From Gemmatimonadota bacterium (GTDB taxonomy: Bacteria; Gemmatimonadota; Gemmatimonadetes; Gemmatimonadales; GWC2-71-9): DNA of 64,000 nt. Under the pieces are notes generated by a model. It did no database searches. It saw only the letters and a list, made by a program, of their open reading frames with translations, and had not been told where the DNA came from. Of this stretch, positions 52,340 to 64,000 are shown piece by piece. Both the position numbers and the translations under genes were made by a program. The first letter of the stretch is position 1. Every line of letters begins with the position of its first letter. Location of the stretch: contig JADJPD010000012.1 of assembly GCA_016713435.1 (NCBI GenBank), positions 62,001 to 126,000 of the forward strand, written 5' to 3'.

Positions 52340-52367
52340 GCCCCGGGCCGCGGACGCGGCCCGGGGC
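52340..52367 (-). terminator. hairpin terminator after the unknown lipoprotein gene
   Basis: gccccgggccgcg (52340-52352) and cgcggcccggggc (52355-52367) are perfectly complementary over 13 bp with a 2-base spacer. It lies 7 bases beyond the lipoprotein stop on the minus strand. Confidence 0.6.
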
Positions 52368-52373
52368 GCCTGA

Positions 52374-53568
52374 CTATTGCACGACGAGGTTGAGCCAGCC
52401 GTTGGTGGTGCCACCGTCGGCCTTGAGGACCCAGTTGAACCCGGTGCGCGACTCGCCGGTGATCCGGCCCTCGATGGCCGTGCCGATGAGGTCGTCGTTG
52501 GTCTTGATCAGGTTCATGACGGCCGTGAGCACGTTCTTGAGGCTCTTGCCGGCGCGCAGGACGTGGTTGGGGTCGCCGGTGTCCACGGCGCCGGTCATGT
52601 CCCGGTACAGCGGGCCGATGGCGCTGATGAAGTCGCTCCAGAGGCTGTCGCTGATCTTGAGCTCGCAGGCGGTGTTGTCGTCTTCCATGGCCACGATCCG
52701 GAAGGCCTCGTTGGGGTGCGCCGCCTGGTAGGCGTCGATCTGGGCCCGGCTGAAGAGCAGGACGGTGCCGGTCCAGTCGGTGCCGCCGTCCCAGTTGTAG
52801 AGCGCGGATTCGTGCTCGCCCGCGCAGGCGTAGCGGGTCAGGGAGTCGCTGGTGCTCTTCTGGCCCATGATGTGGACCTCAAATTCGGGACTGCCCTTCA
52901 ACCAACCCTCAAAATCCGAGAAGAACCTGGCCTTGGTCATGTACAGGCCCCCGGTCCCGCCGGTCCCGCCTTCGGTGCTGCAGTTGGTGCAGGTGGCGCT
53001 GGCGCTGCGGAGCGGGTGGTCGAAGTCGGTTTCGACCGGGACCACGGCAAGCACCGGCGTGGCCGGGGGCGTGGTGGGATCGAGGAGGATGCGACGGCCC
53101 TGGACGTCGAAGGCCACCGGGACGTCGTGGTCCCGCGCGGCGGTGGCCACCAGGAGGTTGGGGCCACCCTGCCAGGCGGCCCGGTGGGCGGGAACCGGGA
53201 AGTACATCTCGAGACCCCGGGTGGCGGCCAGGAGGGAATCCACGCTCCGGTCGGATTCCCGGGTGAGGCGGGCCAGCTCGCGGCGCTCCCGGCCGCCGCC
53301 GGCGGCGAGGTCGCGCTGCAGGTGCAGCTTGTGCTCCCGGATGGGGGAGCCCTCGAGGCGGGCCCGGAGGCGGGCCCGGAACCCGGGATCCGCCAGGGCG
53401 AGGGCCAGGCGGCGGGCCACGCCCTCGAGTTCGCGGGTCTCGGCGGTGACGGCCTGCGCCACCGGCGGGGCCGGTGGCCGGGGCCGTGGGCGGGCCATCC
53501 TCGCCACGCTCGGCGCAGGCCGAGGCAAGGAGGAGGGTGACGAGGGCGGCAGTGCGGCGGAACGACAT
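52374..53568 (-). CDS. unknown lipoprotein, frameshifted after its signal peptide
   Basis: A ~397-residue (repaired) protein. From ATG 53568, preceded by GGAGG, the sequence MSFRRTAALVTLLLASAC gives a lipobox with Cys18. The rest of the protein continues in another frame after one extra base between about 53466 and 53500. The mature part has a helical N-terminal region (LEGVARRLALALADPGFRAR) and a C-terminal region with cysteines (ATCTNCSTEG) and a DGGTDWTGTVLLFSR segment. I recognise no family with confidence. It diverges from the DUF2231-Rieske gene over 278 bases. Confidence 0.5.
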
Positions 53569-53846
53569 GGAGAGCCTCCGGGGGACGGGGTGCAGCGCGT
53601 GGCATGACGGCGCGCCCACAGTAGGGCCTCTCCCCCGAAAGACCGGTCGCATTCCAACGCAGGCCGGTCCAAAAACACGCACGCTGAGGTGCCGGCGCGG
53701 ATTCCTGTCAGTCGGACGCGCGCTCGACGTCCCCATGCGCGACCCCGCGGTACGCGCGGCGGGGCCGGGCGCCCGGCGGACGCAGCTGTCCCGGCGCCGG
53801 GACGGGCCACGGCCGTCCCTCCCCGCGCCGACCGGAGCCCGACCTC
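53569..53846. promoter_or_regulatory. 278-base divergent promoter region
   Basis: The region separates the leftward lipoprotein gene (Shine-Dalgarno GGAGG on the minus strand at about 53575-53579) from the rightward DUF2231-Rieske gene. No gene and no clear operator was found. Confidence 0.35.
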
Positions 53847-54635
53847 ATGCGCAGCGCCGCCCACCTGAAGGGCCATCCGATCCACCCGATGCTCGTGGCC
53901 TTCCCGATCGCCTTCCTCACGGGGGCGTTCGGCTTCGACCTGGCGTACTGGCTCACCGGGCAGGGGGCCTTCTGGGCCACCGGGTACTACCTGGCGCTCC
54001 TCGGCGTGCTGACCGCCCTGGTCGCGGCGGTGCCTGGCCTGCTCGACTACCTGCGGGTGGTCCCGCCCCGCAGTTCGGCGAGGAATCGGGCCACCCTGCA
54101 CCTGGCGCTCAACGTCGGCGTGATCGCGCTCTTCGGCGCCGCCCTGCTGGTGCGGGGCGAGCTGCTGCCGCGGCTGTCCACGGTGCTCCTCCTCGAGGGG
54201 CTCGGGACCGCCCTGCTCGCCGTTTCCGGGTGGCTCGGCGGCGAGCTGGCATTCAAGCACCAGGTGGGGGTGGAGAACCGCTATGCGCGGGCGGGGCGCT
54301 GGCGGGAGCTGACGCTCGAGCGCAGCGTCGGCGGGCCCACGGTGGTGGCGGCGGAGGGGGAACTCGAGGTGGGGCAGATGAAGCTGCTGCGCTTCCGGGA
54401 CCGGCGGCTGGTGCTGGCGCGCACCGAGGACGGGTTTGCGTGCTTCGAGGACCGCTGCACCCACAAGGGCGGGAGCCTGGCCGGCGGGACGCTGGCCTGC
54501 GGCACGGTGCAGTGCCCCTGGCACGGGTCGCAGTTCGACGTGCGGACGGGCGTGGTGCGGGCGGGGCCGGCCACCGAGCCGGTCGCGACCTTCCCGGTGG
54601 ACGTGGTCGCCGGGGAGGTGCAGTTGCGGGGCTGA
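53847..54635 (+). CDS. DUF2231 membrane protein with C-terminal Rieske domain
   Basis: A 262-residue protein. The N-terminal ~150 residues are a DUF2231 domain with four transmembrane helices (HPMLVAFPIAFLTGAFGFDL at the start). The C-terminal ~100 residues are a complete Rieske [2Fe-2S] domain: C204-T-H206 and C223-P-W-H226-G provide the four ligands. The Rieske part probably sits at the membrane surface and passes electrons. It differs from the degenerate Rieske-like protein at 32245, which lacks ligands. It stands alone with 195 gene-free bases after it. Confidence 0.88.
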   Translation: MRSAAHLKGHPIHPMLVAFPIAFLTGAFGFDLAYWLTGQGAFWATGYYLALLGVLTALVAAVPGLLDYLRVVPPRSSARNRATLHLALNVGVIALFGAALLVRGELLPRLSTVLLLEGLGTALLAVSGWLGGELAFKHQVGVENRYARAGRWRELTLERSVGGPTVVAAEGELEVGQMKLLRFRDRRLVLARTEDGFACFEDRCTHKGGSLAGGTLACGTVQCPWHGSQFDVRTGVVRAGPATEPVATFPVDVVAGEVQLRG

Positions 54636-54830
54636 CTCGACGGAGGAGGCCCGCGCGGCCCGGGAGGCAGGCGGGGCAGCCCGGTCTGGGCCTGGGGCCA
54701 GGGGGCCTGGCCGGGCCGCCCATGGGGAGGCGGGGTGAAGCCGATTGCGGCTCACGGCGGGGGAAGGCCGGCCTCGCGCTGGCGCAGGAGCCGGTGACGG
54801 GCGCCGGTTGACACGGGAGCCCGCAGCCAG

Positions 54831-56528
54831 CTAGAACTCCATCGCCTCCATGCGGCGGAGGCCGATGCGAAGGGGAATGACGGTGCAGAGCCCGCAGAGC
54901 AGCACCACCCCGCCGAGCGACGCGAGCATCCCGAGTCCCATCGTTGCGTCCTCCCCGGCGAACTGGGCGCGCAGGTAGCCCAGCACCGGCGTGGCCTCGA
55001 GCACCAGCACCACGCCGAGGAGCACCACGGCGGACATCATGAACACGAGCCCGCCGAAGCTGGTGGGGATCTGGGCCGCGTTCTCGGTGTCGAAGCGCGG
55101 GTAGAGGGCGCCGAAGCAGAGCGCCAGCGCGCTCAGCGCGAAGGTGAAGAGCACGATGGTGCCCAGGCTCACCACCATCATGAACGGCGTGGCCTGGAGC
55201 AGCAGGTTGGTGCCCGCCGTGATGGCCACGGCGAGCACCAGCAGGGGCACCGTCCCCGTCCAGTACTTGCTCCAGAGCAGGGCGCGCAGGTCGAGCGGGC
55301 TCGAGCGGAGGAGCCACATCTGCTTCCCCTCGAGCGAGACCGCGGGGAAGACGAAGCGCGCCGCGATGGCCGCGAGCACGAAGCCGGCCAGCCCCAGGTT
55401 CAGGAACACCACCAGCGTCACCAGGAACACCGGCACCTTCTCGCCGCTGAAGAGCGGGAGCGACTTGATGTTGAACACGTACACCACGAGCAGCACCGCC
55501 AGCAGGATGAGCTGGCTCCACTGCGTGGTGTCGCGGAAGAAGAGCCGGATGTCCTTGAGCACGAACTCGCGCCGGGCCGCCGGCATGGAGCGGAAGAGCC
55601 GCGCCCCGATCCCCGACCAGGCCCGCCCCCGCACGAAGCGCTCCGCCCCCTCCTGCGCCTTGCTGAAGCCGCCGTGGTAGAGCCGCCCGTGCAGCATGGC
55701 GCCGAGCACCACGAAGGCGGCGGCGGTGCTCCAGAGCAGCAGCACCGGCAGCGGGTCGCCGGTGCGCTGGAGCCAGTTCATGATCATCTGCGACGCCCAC
55801 TCGCTCGGCAGGAAGGGGCTGGTGGGCGCCTGCAGGCCCTGCAGGTAGTCGATCAGGTTCCGCATCCCCTCGGGCCGCGACAGCCGCTCCGGCCGCACCA
55901 GCCGGAACAGCAGCACCAGCCCCCCCACCGCGCCGATGGCGATGAGGCTCAGCAGGTCGCGGGTGCGCCGGGCCGGGAAGATGTTCACCAGCGCGAGGGT
56001 GAGCGCCGAGCCCACCACCGAGGGAAGCACGAAGTACGGCACCAGCGCGCCAATGACCACCAGCGGGAAGAGGAACCCGCCGTCGAACACCAGCCCGTAC
56101 GCCGTGAAGATCGGCACCGCGATCAGGGCTACCATCCACGAGGAGTGGAGCAGCGTCTCGCCCAGCTTGGCGAGGTAGAGGTGCAGCCAGTCCACCGGCG
56201 AGGAGACCAGCAGGTCCAGGTCCTTGGCCAGGAAGAAGGCCGAGAGGGCGGTGACCAGGTTGGAGAGGAGCAGCAGCGACGCAAACGAGAGGAGCAGGAT
56301 GCTCAGCCCCTTCGCCGCGAGCGGCACGCCCACCTCGCTCGTGGACTGGAGGTAGCGGAGCACCCGGAACACCACGCCGAAGATCCCCAGCCAGCAGCCG
56401 AGGGCCACGAGCGTGAGCAGCAGGAAGCGGCCGCTCCCGCCCGAGCGCTCCTGGCGGAAGCGGTTCACCGCCGTCCGCCACTTGGGGATGGTGATGGTGG
56501 TGAGCGAGGGCTGCCGGGGCTGGTCCAT
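54831..56528 (-). CDS. ABC transporter permease (exporter type)
   Basis: A 565-residue membrane protein with about 12 hydrophobic segments in two halves (RFLLLTLVALGCWLGIFGVV, SILLLSFASLLLLSNLVTAL, and later GLVFMMSAVVLLGVVLVLEA). The cytoplasmic middle region includes EFVLKDIRLFFRDTTQWSQL. This fits the ABC-2-type permeases found next to a single ATPase. It begins 2 bases after the ATPase stop and is the last gene of the TPR-transglutaminase-like-ATPase-permease operon. The substrate is unknown. Confidence 0.8.
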   Translation of the reverse strand: MDQPRQPSLTTITIPKWRTAVNRFRQERSGGSGRFLLLTLVALGCWLGIFGVVFRVLRYLQSTSEVGVPLAAKGLSILLLSFASLLLLSNLVTALSAFFLAKDLDLLVSSPVDWLHLYLAKLGETLLHSSWMVALIAVPIFTAYGLVFDGGFLFPLVVIGALVPYFVLPSVVGSALTLALVNIFPARRTRDLLSLIAIGAVGGLVLLFRLVRPERLSRPEGMRNLIDYLQGLQAPTSPFLPSEWASQMIMNWLQRTGDPLPVLLLWSTAAAFVVLGAMLHGRLYHGGFSKAQEGAERFVRGRAWSGIGARLFRSMPAARREFVLKDIRLFFRDTTQWSQLILLAVLLVVYVFNIKSLPLFSGEKVPVFLVTLVVFLNLGLAGFVLAAIAARFVFPAVSLEGKQMWLLRSSPLDLRALLWSKYWTGTVPLLVLAVAITAGTNLLLQATPFMMVVSLGTIVLFTFALSALALCFGALYPRFDTENAAQIPTSFGGLVFMMSAVVLLGVVLVLEATPVLGYLRAQFAGEDATMGLGMLASLGGVVLLCGLCTVIPLRIGLRRMEAMEF

Positions 56529-56530
56529 GG

Positions 56531-57286
56531 TCAGTCGAGGATCAGGTCCATCTCGCGGTCGATGACGCCGCCGGTGAGCTTGAGGAAGAGCTCCTCGAGC
56601 TTCGCGTCGCCGCCGGCCGTCTGCTGCCGCACCTCGGCCATCGTGCCGCAGGCCAGGATCTTGCCGCCGACGATGATGCCGATGCGGTCGCACATCTCCT
56701 CGACGGTGTCGAGGGTGTGGGTGCTCATGAGCACCGTGCCGCCGCGGTCCACGAAGGCGCGGAAGAGCTCCTTCAGGAACCGCTGGCCCTTCGGGTCCAG
56801 GCCCACCATCGGCTCGTCGACGACGATGACCTCGGGGCGGTGCAGCAGGGCGCTCGAGATGATGAGCTTCTGCCGCATGCCGTGGCTGTAGCTCTCCACC
56901 AGCTCGTCCTTCCAGGGGAGCAGCTCGAAGAGGTCGAGCAGCTCCTCCATGCGCCGCTCCACCGCCTCGCCGTCCTGCCCGTAGAGCGCCGCCACGAAGC
57001 GCAGGAACTCGGCGCCCGTCAGCTTGTCGTAGACGTAGGGCCGGTCGGGGATGAAGCCCAGGCGCTGCTTGGCCTTGAGCGGGTCGGCCGCCAGGTCGTC
57101 GCCGGCGATCTCGATGGTGCCGGCGGTGGGCTGCAGGATGCCGGCGATCATCCGCATGGTCGTGGTCTTCCCGGCCCCGTTGGGGCCGAGAAAGCCGAAG
57201 AGCTCGCCCTTCCGGATCTCGAGGTCGATCCCGTCCACCGCGGTGAACTTGCAGTAGCGCTTGGTGAGCTTGGTCAGGCGGATCAT
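56531..57286 (-). CDS. ABC transporter ATP-binding protein
   Basis: A 251-residue ATPase. Walker A is GFLGPNGAGKTTTMRMIAG, the Q-loop is near LGFIPDRPYVYDKLT, the signature is YSHGMRQKLIISSALLHRP (SHGMRQK in place of LSGGQ), and Walker B is VIVVDEPMVGLDPKG. This is the CcmA/drug-export-like class. Its ATG at 57286 overlaps the end of the transglutaminase-like gene by 4 bases, and the permease follows. With one permease it presumably forms a 2+2 exporter. Confidence 0.92.
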   Translation of the reverse strand: MIRLTKLTKRYCKFTAVDGIDLEIRKGELFGFLGPNGAGKTTTMRMIAGILQPTAGTIEIAGDDLAADPLKAKQRLGFIPDRPYVYDKLTGAEFLRFVAALYGQDGEAVERRMEELLDLFELLPWKDELVESYSHGMRQKLIISSALLHRPEVIVVDEPMVGLDPKGQRFLKELFRAFVDRGGTVLMSTHTLDTVEEMCDRIGIIVGGKILACGTMAEVRQQTAGGDAKLEELFLKLTGGVIDREMDLILD

Positions 57287-58787
57287 GGAGTCTCCTGGAG
57301 CGCCGTCAGGCGAAGCCGTCCGGCGCGGAGCGCCAGGTCGAGGAAGCGGGCCTCGCCCCCGGTGGCGAGGCGGAGGCGGGCCACCGGGTCGCCGGGGGCG
57401 AGGGTCGGGTCGAGCGGACGCCAGGTGCCGGTCCAGGCTTCGGCCCAGGGGCGCAGCTCCCAGCGGCCACCGGCGCGGACCAGGCCCCAGACCCGGCGCG
57501 CGGGGAGGTCCGCCGCGCGGAGCAGGGCCACCAGCAGCTCCACCTGTTCCTGCGCCGTGCCCTGGCGCGCGGCCAGCACCTGCGCGGGACGCCGCGTATG
57601 GGCGCCCGTGCGTCCCGCCACATGGGTGTGCACCCACGCCGCGAGTGCGAGGGCCGCTGCCTCGGCGCCGGCGGCCGGCGGGATGGCGGCCAGCGCCGGC
57701 GCGGCGAGCGCCGTGTCGAGCGACGGCCGGGGGGGCGCGGCCGGATCGTCCGGCGCGGGGCCGGTCGCGGCACTGTCGGCGGGCCGCGCCACGAGGAGGG
57801 TGTCGCCCCGGCGCTGCTGCCAGCCGCCCTGGAGGGCGGGCAGGCTGTCCGGCAGCACCGCCGGCGGGACCAGGCCAGCACGGCCCCGAAGGGTGCCGCC
57901 TGGGCGGGCGGCGCCTCCGTCAGGCGATAGCTGGGCGCGGCGGCGCTCGTGTCCCACACCGGCGCTGGCCCGGCGCGGAAGTTGGTGCTCACCAGCTCGA
58001 ACGCCGAGCGCTCGTAGGTGGCGCCGAGGGCGTGCTCCAGGCGCACGGTCATGCCGGTGCCGTCCACCCACCGTGCCGCGGGGAGGCCCGCCTCGACCCC
58101 CTCGAGGCGCCAGGCCCGCACCGTGTCGCTGTGCGCCACGCGCCAGCGGCCGAGGGTGGTGTTGAATTCCGCGCTGTCGGGCACCACGAAGAGCGAGTCG
58201 CGCGCCACGGTGAGGCGCTGCAGCCGGACCTCGGCGGCGAACGGGTCGTACACCTCGACGTTGAGGTGGCTCCCCGGGCGGGGGAGCCCGCGCGAGGCCG
58301 CCACGAGTCCCACCGCGCCCGGCAGCACCACCGGCCGGCGGAGCGCCACCATCAGGGTCTCCGCCACCGCCGTTCCCTCGCTGGCCACCACCGTGAGCAG
58401 GGTGTCGGCCGTGACGGTGCCGGCCAGGGTGCGCCGGCCCGCCTCACTCAGTTCATCGGCGGACCAACTGCTCAGCTGAAGGCCCCGGGTGTAGATGGCC
58501 TCGGTGCGACGGCTCACCCGCCGGCGGGTGCGCGCCTCCGCCGACGGCAGGTCCACGGTGACGAGCTCGGTGACCTTGAGGCCCTCGGGCACCGTGTCCA
58601 CCGTCAGTGAGGCAAAGCCCACCTGCCGCTCGCCGAGGCGCACGGCGTGGAACGCGGCGCCGGGCGGCACCGGCCAGCGGCTGTTCTCCTCCGCCGGGGT
58701 GCGCCCGGCCAGCTGGCGCTGCGCCAGCCAGCCGAGGGAGCCCACCCAGACAGAGAGGATGAGCACGGCGACGGTGCGTCGGGTCAT
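57283..58787 (-). CDS. transglutaminase-like protein without catalytic residues, frameshifted near 57873
   Basis: A ~501-residue (repaired) protein. N-terminal helix/anchor (VAVLILSVWVGSLGWLAQ), a large beta-rich region, then a transglutaminase-type core near residue 400. Where the catalytic Cys is expected the sequence is GTAQEQ (Ala412) and where the His is expected it is R446; the Asp is kept (D460 in PLDPT). Frame is lost at 57873-57874; one extra C on the coding strand gives AVLALVPPAVLPDSLP. It lies 34 bases after the TPR gene and overlaps the ATPase by 4 bases. The role is unknown, probably envelope. Confidence 0.65.
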
Positions 58788-58821
58788 CGCGGCGCGAGGG
58801 GGACGGCGGGGGCGGGGGGAG

Positions 58822-59619
58822 TCAGGTGTCGCCTGCGTCGCGGGCGCGGCGATACATGACCTGCGCCTCGTCCGGCAGCTTCAGGCGGTCCAGCACGCGG
58901 CCGAGGAGGCGGAGGGTGCGGCCCTGCGCGGGGGCGAGCTCGAGGGCGCGCTCCAGCGCGGCGCGCGCGTTCCGGTAGTCCCCCGCCTGGTTCAACGCCT
59001 CGCCCAGGTAGTAGTGGGCGCCGGCGTGGGTGGGTTCCAGGGTGATGGCCTTGCGGAGTGCCTCGGCGGCCGGCATGGCCATGCCCTTCCGCCAGAGCAC
59101 CATCCCCAGCGTCAGGTGCGCGTTCATGCTCTCGGGCGAGAGGCGCAGGGCCTTTCGCAGGTCGCCCTCGGCCTCGACGTAGCGCTTGAGGCGGCCATTG
59201 ATGGCGCCGCGGGACACCAGCAGGTGCACGTCGTCCGGGGTGACGCGGAGCGCCGCGGTGAGCTGCTCCAGGGCCTCCTCCGGGTCGCCGGTGGTGTCGA
59301 GGAGCTGGGAGAGGTTGTTGCGCGCGGAGACGTGCGAGGGGTCGAGCTGGAGCAGTTCGCGGTAGCGATGGATCGCCTCGCTGGCGCGTCCCCGGCTCGC
59401 CGCCTCCATGGCGCGGCGGAAGAGCCGCTCGGCGGGACTCTCGTCGGTGCGGGGCTCGGTGACGGTGAGGTCGTCCATCGGCATGGCCGCCGCGAAGGGG
59501 CGGAGCGGGAAGCCGGGATCCGGTTCCGTGGGCGGCAGGTCCCCCTCGAGCCCGGAGGTCCCGAACAGCTCGTCCAGCATGGACTCGCTGCTCGTGGCGC
59601 GGGAGCGGTAGGTGGACAT
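58822..59619 (-). CDS. TPR protein
   Basis: A 265-residue soluble protein with about five tandem TPR units after a disordered, acidic N-terminus (about 60 residues): GRASEAIHRYRELLQLDPSH, GDPEEALEQLTAALRVTPDD, KRYVEAEGDLRKALRLSPES and two more. The start is ATG 59619 (MSTYRSRATSSESM); GTG 59628 is an alternative. It is the first gene of the operon with the transglutaminase-like protein and the ABC exporter, 34 bases upstream of the former. It may be an assembly scaffold for the exporter. Confidence 0.75.
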   Translation of the reverse strand: MSTYRSRATSSESMLDELFGTSGLEGDLPPTEPDPGFPLRPFAAAMPMDDLTVTEPRTDESPAERLFRRAMEAASRGRASEAIHRYRELLQLDPSHVSARNNLSQLLDTTGDPEEALEQLTAALRVTPDDVHLLVSRGAINGRLKRYVEAEGDLRKALRLSPESMNAHLTLGMVLWRKGMAMPAAEALRKAITLEPTHAGAHYYLGEALNQAGDYRNARAALERALELAPAQGRTLRLLGRVLDRLKLPDEAQVMYRRARDAGDT

Positions 59620-59779
59620 CGGCCTCACGGGTGCGGGTCAATGGGGACGACGGGTGGCCTGAATAATAGCAGGGACGTGCCCCGCGCCACGGGGGTGCGC
59701 CCCGGGGGCGCGCCGACCGCCGGGTCGGGTGTACAATTCTCCCGGCGCCCGCGCGCCGCATCCCTCACACCCCGAGTCC

Positions 59780-60523
59780 ATGATCGACCGCGCTGCCCGC
59801 CTGGAGCGGATCCGTGTGCTCCTCGACGAGCGCCGCCATCCCGAGCGGCGCATCGGCATCTTCTCGGCCACCAACCTCACCCGCCTGGTGCTTCGCCTGG
59901 TGCTGATGGGGGTGGTGGGCGGGCTGGCGCAGCGTGTGCTGCCGTCCGGGCCGATCGGGGTGACGCTCACCGCCCTGGCCATCGGGGCAGCGGACATGGC
60001 GTTCGGGCGAGCGTGGGCGCGGGTGCAGGGCCAGGTGCAACGCGGCTTCCGGGCCGGGACGTCCGTCCTGGTGGTGGTGCTGCTGCTCGGCACGCTGGTG
60101 GCGCTCCTCGGGCCCAACTCCGGCATCGGGCGGGGGCTTCGGGGTGCGGGTAGCGACTTCCTCGCGGAGCAGAACGCCAGGCTCGACCGGCGGAACCGGG
60201 CCCGCGGCATCGCGGTGGACCCCGCCCAGGCGTCCGGCGCCGACTGGCAACTCCTGATCGCTGACTCGCTGCTGGTGAAGGGAACGTACCGCGAGGCCGA
60301 GGCGTGGTGCCGCGAACTGGGTCCCGGCTGGGGCTTGCCCGGCGGACTCGGCAACCTGCCGACCCTCTCCAGCTGGCCGACGCTGGAGCGGCCGGTGTCG
60401 GTCTGGGCGGCCGGCCGGAGCGCCATCCAGATCGGGGACGGCCAGCGGCCCTCGGTGGGATCGAGCGGCGGCTATCGCGACACCGAGGTGAAGGTGGTGC
60501 TCTGCGTCCAGGGAGGGCCCTGA
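59780..60523 (+). CDS. membrane protein with DUF1566-like C-terminus
   Basis: A 247-residue protein. Two or three hydrophobic helices occupy residues ~30-125 (RLVLRLVLMGVVGGLAQRVL, AGTSVLVVVLLLGTLVALLG). The C-terminal ~70 residues (YREAEAWCRELGPGWGLPGG, later RDTEVKVVLCVQ) resemble the DUF1566/Lcl C-terminal fold, with two cysteines that could pair outside the membrane. The start is ATG 59780. The next small membrane protein begins 1 base after its stop. Confidence 0.55.
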   Translation: MIDRAARLERIRVLLDERRHPERRIGIFSATNLTRLVLRLVLMGVVGGLAQRVLPSGPIGVTLTALAIGAADMAFGRAWARVQGQVQRGFRAGTSVLVVVLLLGTLVALLGPNSGIGRGLRGAGSDFLAEQNARLDRRNRARGIAVDPAQASGADWQLLIADSLLVKGTYREAEAWCRELGPGWGLPGGLGNLPTLSSWPTLERPVSVWAAGRSAIQIGDGQRPSVGSSGGYRDTEVKVVLCVQGGP

Positions 60524-60524
60524 A

Positions 60525-60920
60525 GTGTTCGGCCTCACCGAGTTTTACGTGAACGAGGACGAGCTGGACCAGCTCTCCGACGTGGAGCTGGCGCGGCTCG
60601 AGGACCGGCTGCGCCTGGAGCAGGAGCTCGACGTGCGCAAGCAGGCCCAGCTCACCGCCGGCCGGGTGATCGTCTTCCTCCTGAGCGCCCTCGGCATCGC
60701 GCTGACCCTGATGATCTTCGCCCGGGTGGTGCCCACCGAACGCCTGGGGCCGCTCAACATTCCGCTCTACCTGATGGCGATCGGCGCCGGGATCGGGCTC
60801 GGGCACGGGGTGTGGTACGTGGCCGGCTATGCGGTCCGGAATGCGGTCCGCTGGGTGCTCGGCCACTGGCCGGTGGTGCTCTTCATCCTCGCGGCGCTGG
60901 CCCGCCTCTCGGGCGGCTGA
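60525..60920 (+). CDS. small two- or three-helix membrane protein
   Basis: A 131-residue protein with an acidic, coiled-coil-like N-terminus (ELDQLSDVELARLEDRLRLE) and about three hydrophobic helices (VIVFLLSALGIALTLMIFAR, IPLYLMAIGAGIGLGHGVWY, WPVVLFILAALARL). The start is GTG 60525. It is translated together with the DUF1566-like gene. No family was recognised. Confidence 0.55.
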   Translation: MFGLTEFYVNEDELDQLSDVELARLEDRLRLEQELDVRKQAQLTAGRVIVFLLSALGIALTLMIFARVVPTERLGPLNIPLYLMAIGAGIGLGHGVWYVAGYAVRNAVRWVLGHWPVVLFILAALARLSGG

Positions 60921-61000
60921 TCCCCGGCCGGGGGCTCCCGGGTCCCGCCGCAGCCCCGGGGTTGAAGCGCGATGCCCGGTGCCGGTACGTTTCCCGGCTT

Positions 61001-63862
<2,862 letters not shown>

Positions 63863-63903
63863 GGGCGCTCGCGGACCGGCGGGCGGCGGGATATGTTCGA
63901 GCG

Positions 63904-64000
63904 ATGACCGCCTCCGCCGACTCCCTCCCCGATCTCCGCGACCGCCTCGGCGAGCGCTACGAGATCCTGCGCCAGCTGGGACGCGGCGGCATGGGCGCGG
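63904..64000 (+). CDS. Ser/Thr protein kinase, first 32 residues
   Basis: The window ends 32 codons into this gene. The visible sequence includes YEILRQLGRGGMGA, the glycine-rich ATP loop of Hanks-type kinases (PknB family). The rest, including the catalytic loop and any C-terminal sensor, is beyond the edge. Confidence 0.75.
   Translation, partial: MTASADSLPDLRDRLGERYEILRQLGRGGMGA

Noticed and set aside
54636..54830. A small gene in the 195-base gap after the DUF2231-Rieske gene
   Set aside because: Open stretches exist in several frames but none has a Shine-Dalgarno site or plausible protein; only GC-rich inverted repeats are present.

Overview
The window is very GC-rich chromosomal DNA, roughly 70 % G+C by eye. 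It is densely packed and shows no prophage, insertion sequence, CRISPR array, rRNA or tRNA that I could recognise. The gene content points to a free-living Gram-negative (diderm) bacterium: outer-membrane beta-barrels, lipoproteins, multiheme c-type cytochromes and a System I (Ccm) cytochrome maturation cluster. Gene style and composition are most like Gemmatimonadota, but that is an inference, because no rRNA or other decisive marker lies in the window.

Layout. 1-9.5 kb: acyl-CoA synthetase (cut by the window edge), a TPR/lipoprotein pair, a phosphoribosyltransferase, a TldD/TldE-like pair and a GAF-ligA-V4R-small membrane protein operon. 9.5-20.5 kb: TPR protein, thymidine phosphorylase, a 2014-residue MASE1/CHASE/8xPAS/GAF histidine kinase with its response regulator, an AraC regulator and a methyltransferase. 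20.6-25.4 kb: an operon read leftward, lipoprotein-recF-dciA-gyrB, preceded by an enoyl-CoA hydratase. 25.7-32.2 kb: two paralogous cassettes (ZU5-like lipoprotein + TPR protein, the second TPR protein carrying an HD-GYP domain) flanking mtnA and a frameshifted glpK. 32.2-51.7 kb: the centrepiece, a large electron-transfer locus followed by ccm genes. 51.7-64 kb: a small barrel, an unknown lipoprotein, a DUF2231-Rieske protein, a TPR/transglutaminase-like/ABC exporter operon, two small membrane proteins, uvrA and the start of a Ser/Thr kinase.

The electron-transfer locus encodes five multiheme cytochromes with 84 predicted haem-attachment motifs (81 CxxCH and 3 CX4CH) in proteins of 16, 23, 16, 20 and 9 haems. 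It also encodes two outer-membrane barrels, a five-helix b-type cytochrome, an FAD/ferredoxin oxidoreductase, a cysteine-type CcmE and a small degenerate Rieske-like protein. The 16- and 23-haem proteins of the first module are built from the same ~67-residue triheme repeat. The arrangement (inner-membrane quinol-side component, periplasmic cytochromes, outer-membrane barrel, lipoprotein cytochrome) looks like one or two transmembrane electron conduits, possibly for extracellular electron transfer. CcmE, CcmF, CcmH and a CcmI-like protein encoded alongside would serve haem attachment.

A second theme is sequence quality. Seven genes between 28 and 63 kb carry small indels, mostly one base in G/C runs, and these break otherwise well-conserved frames (glpK, 23-haem cytochrome, FAD oxidoreductase, small barrel, unknown lipoprotein, transglutaminase-like gene, uvrA). 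Consensus error is the simplest explanation. These genes are given below as full-length genes with the frameshift position noted.
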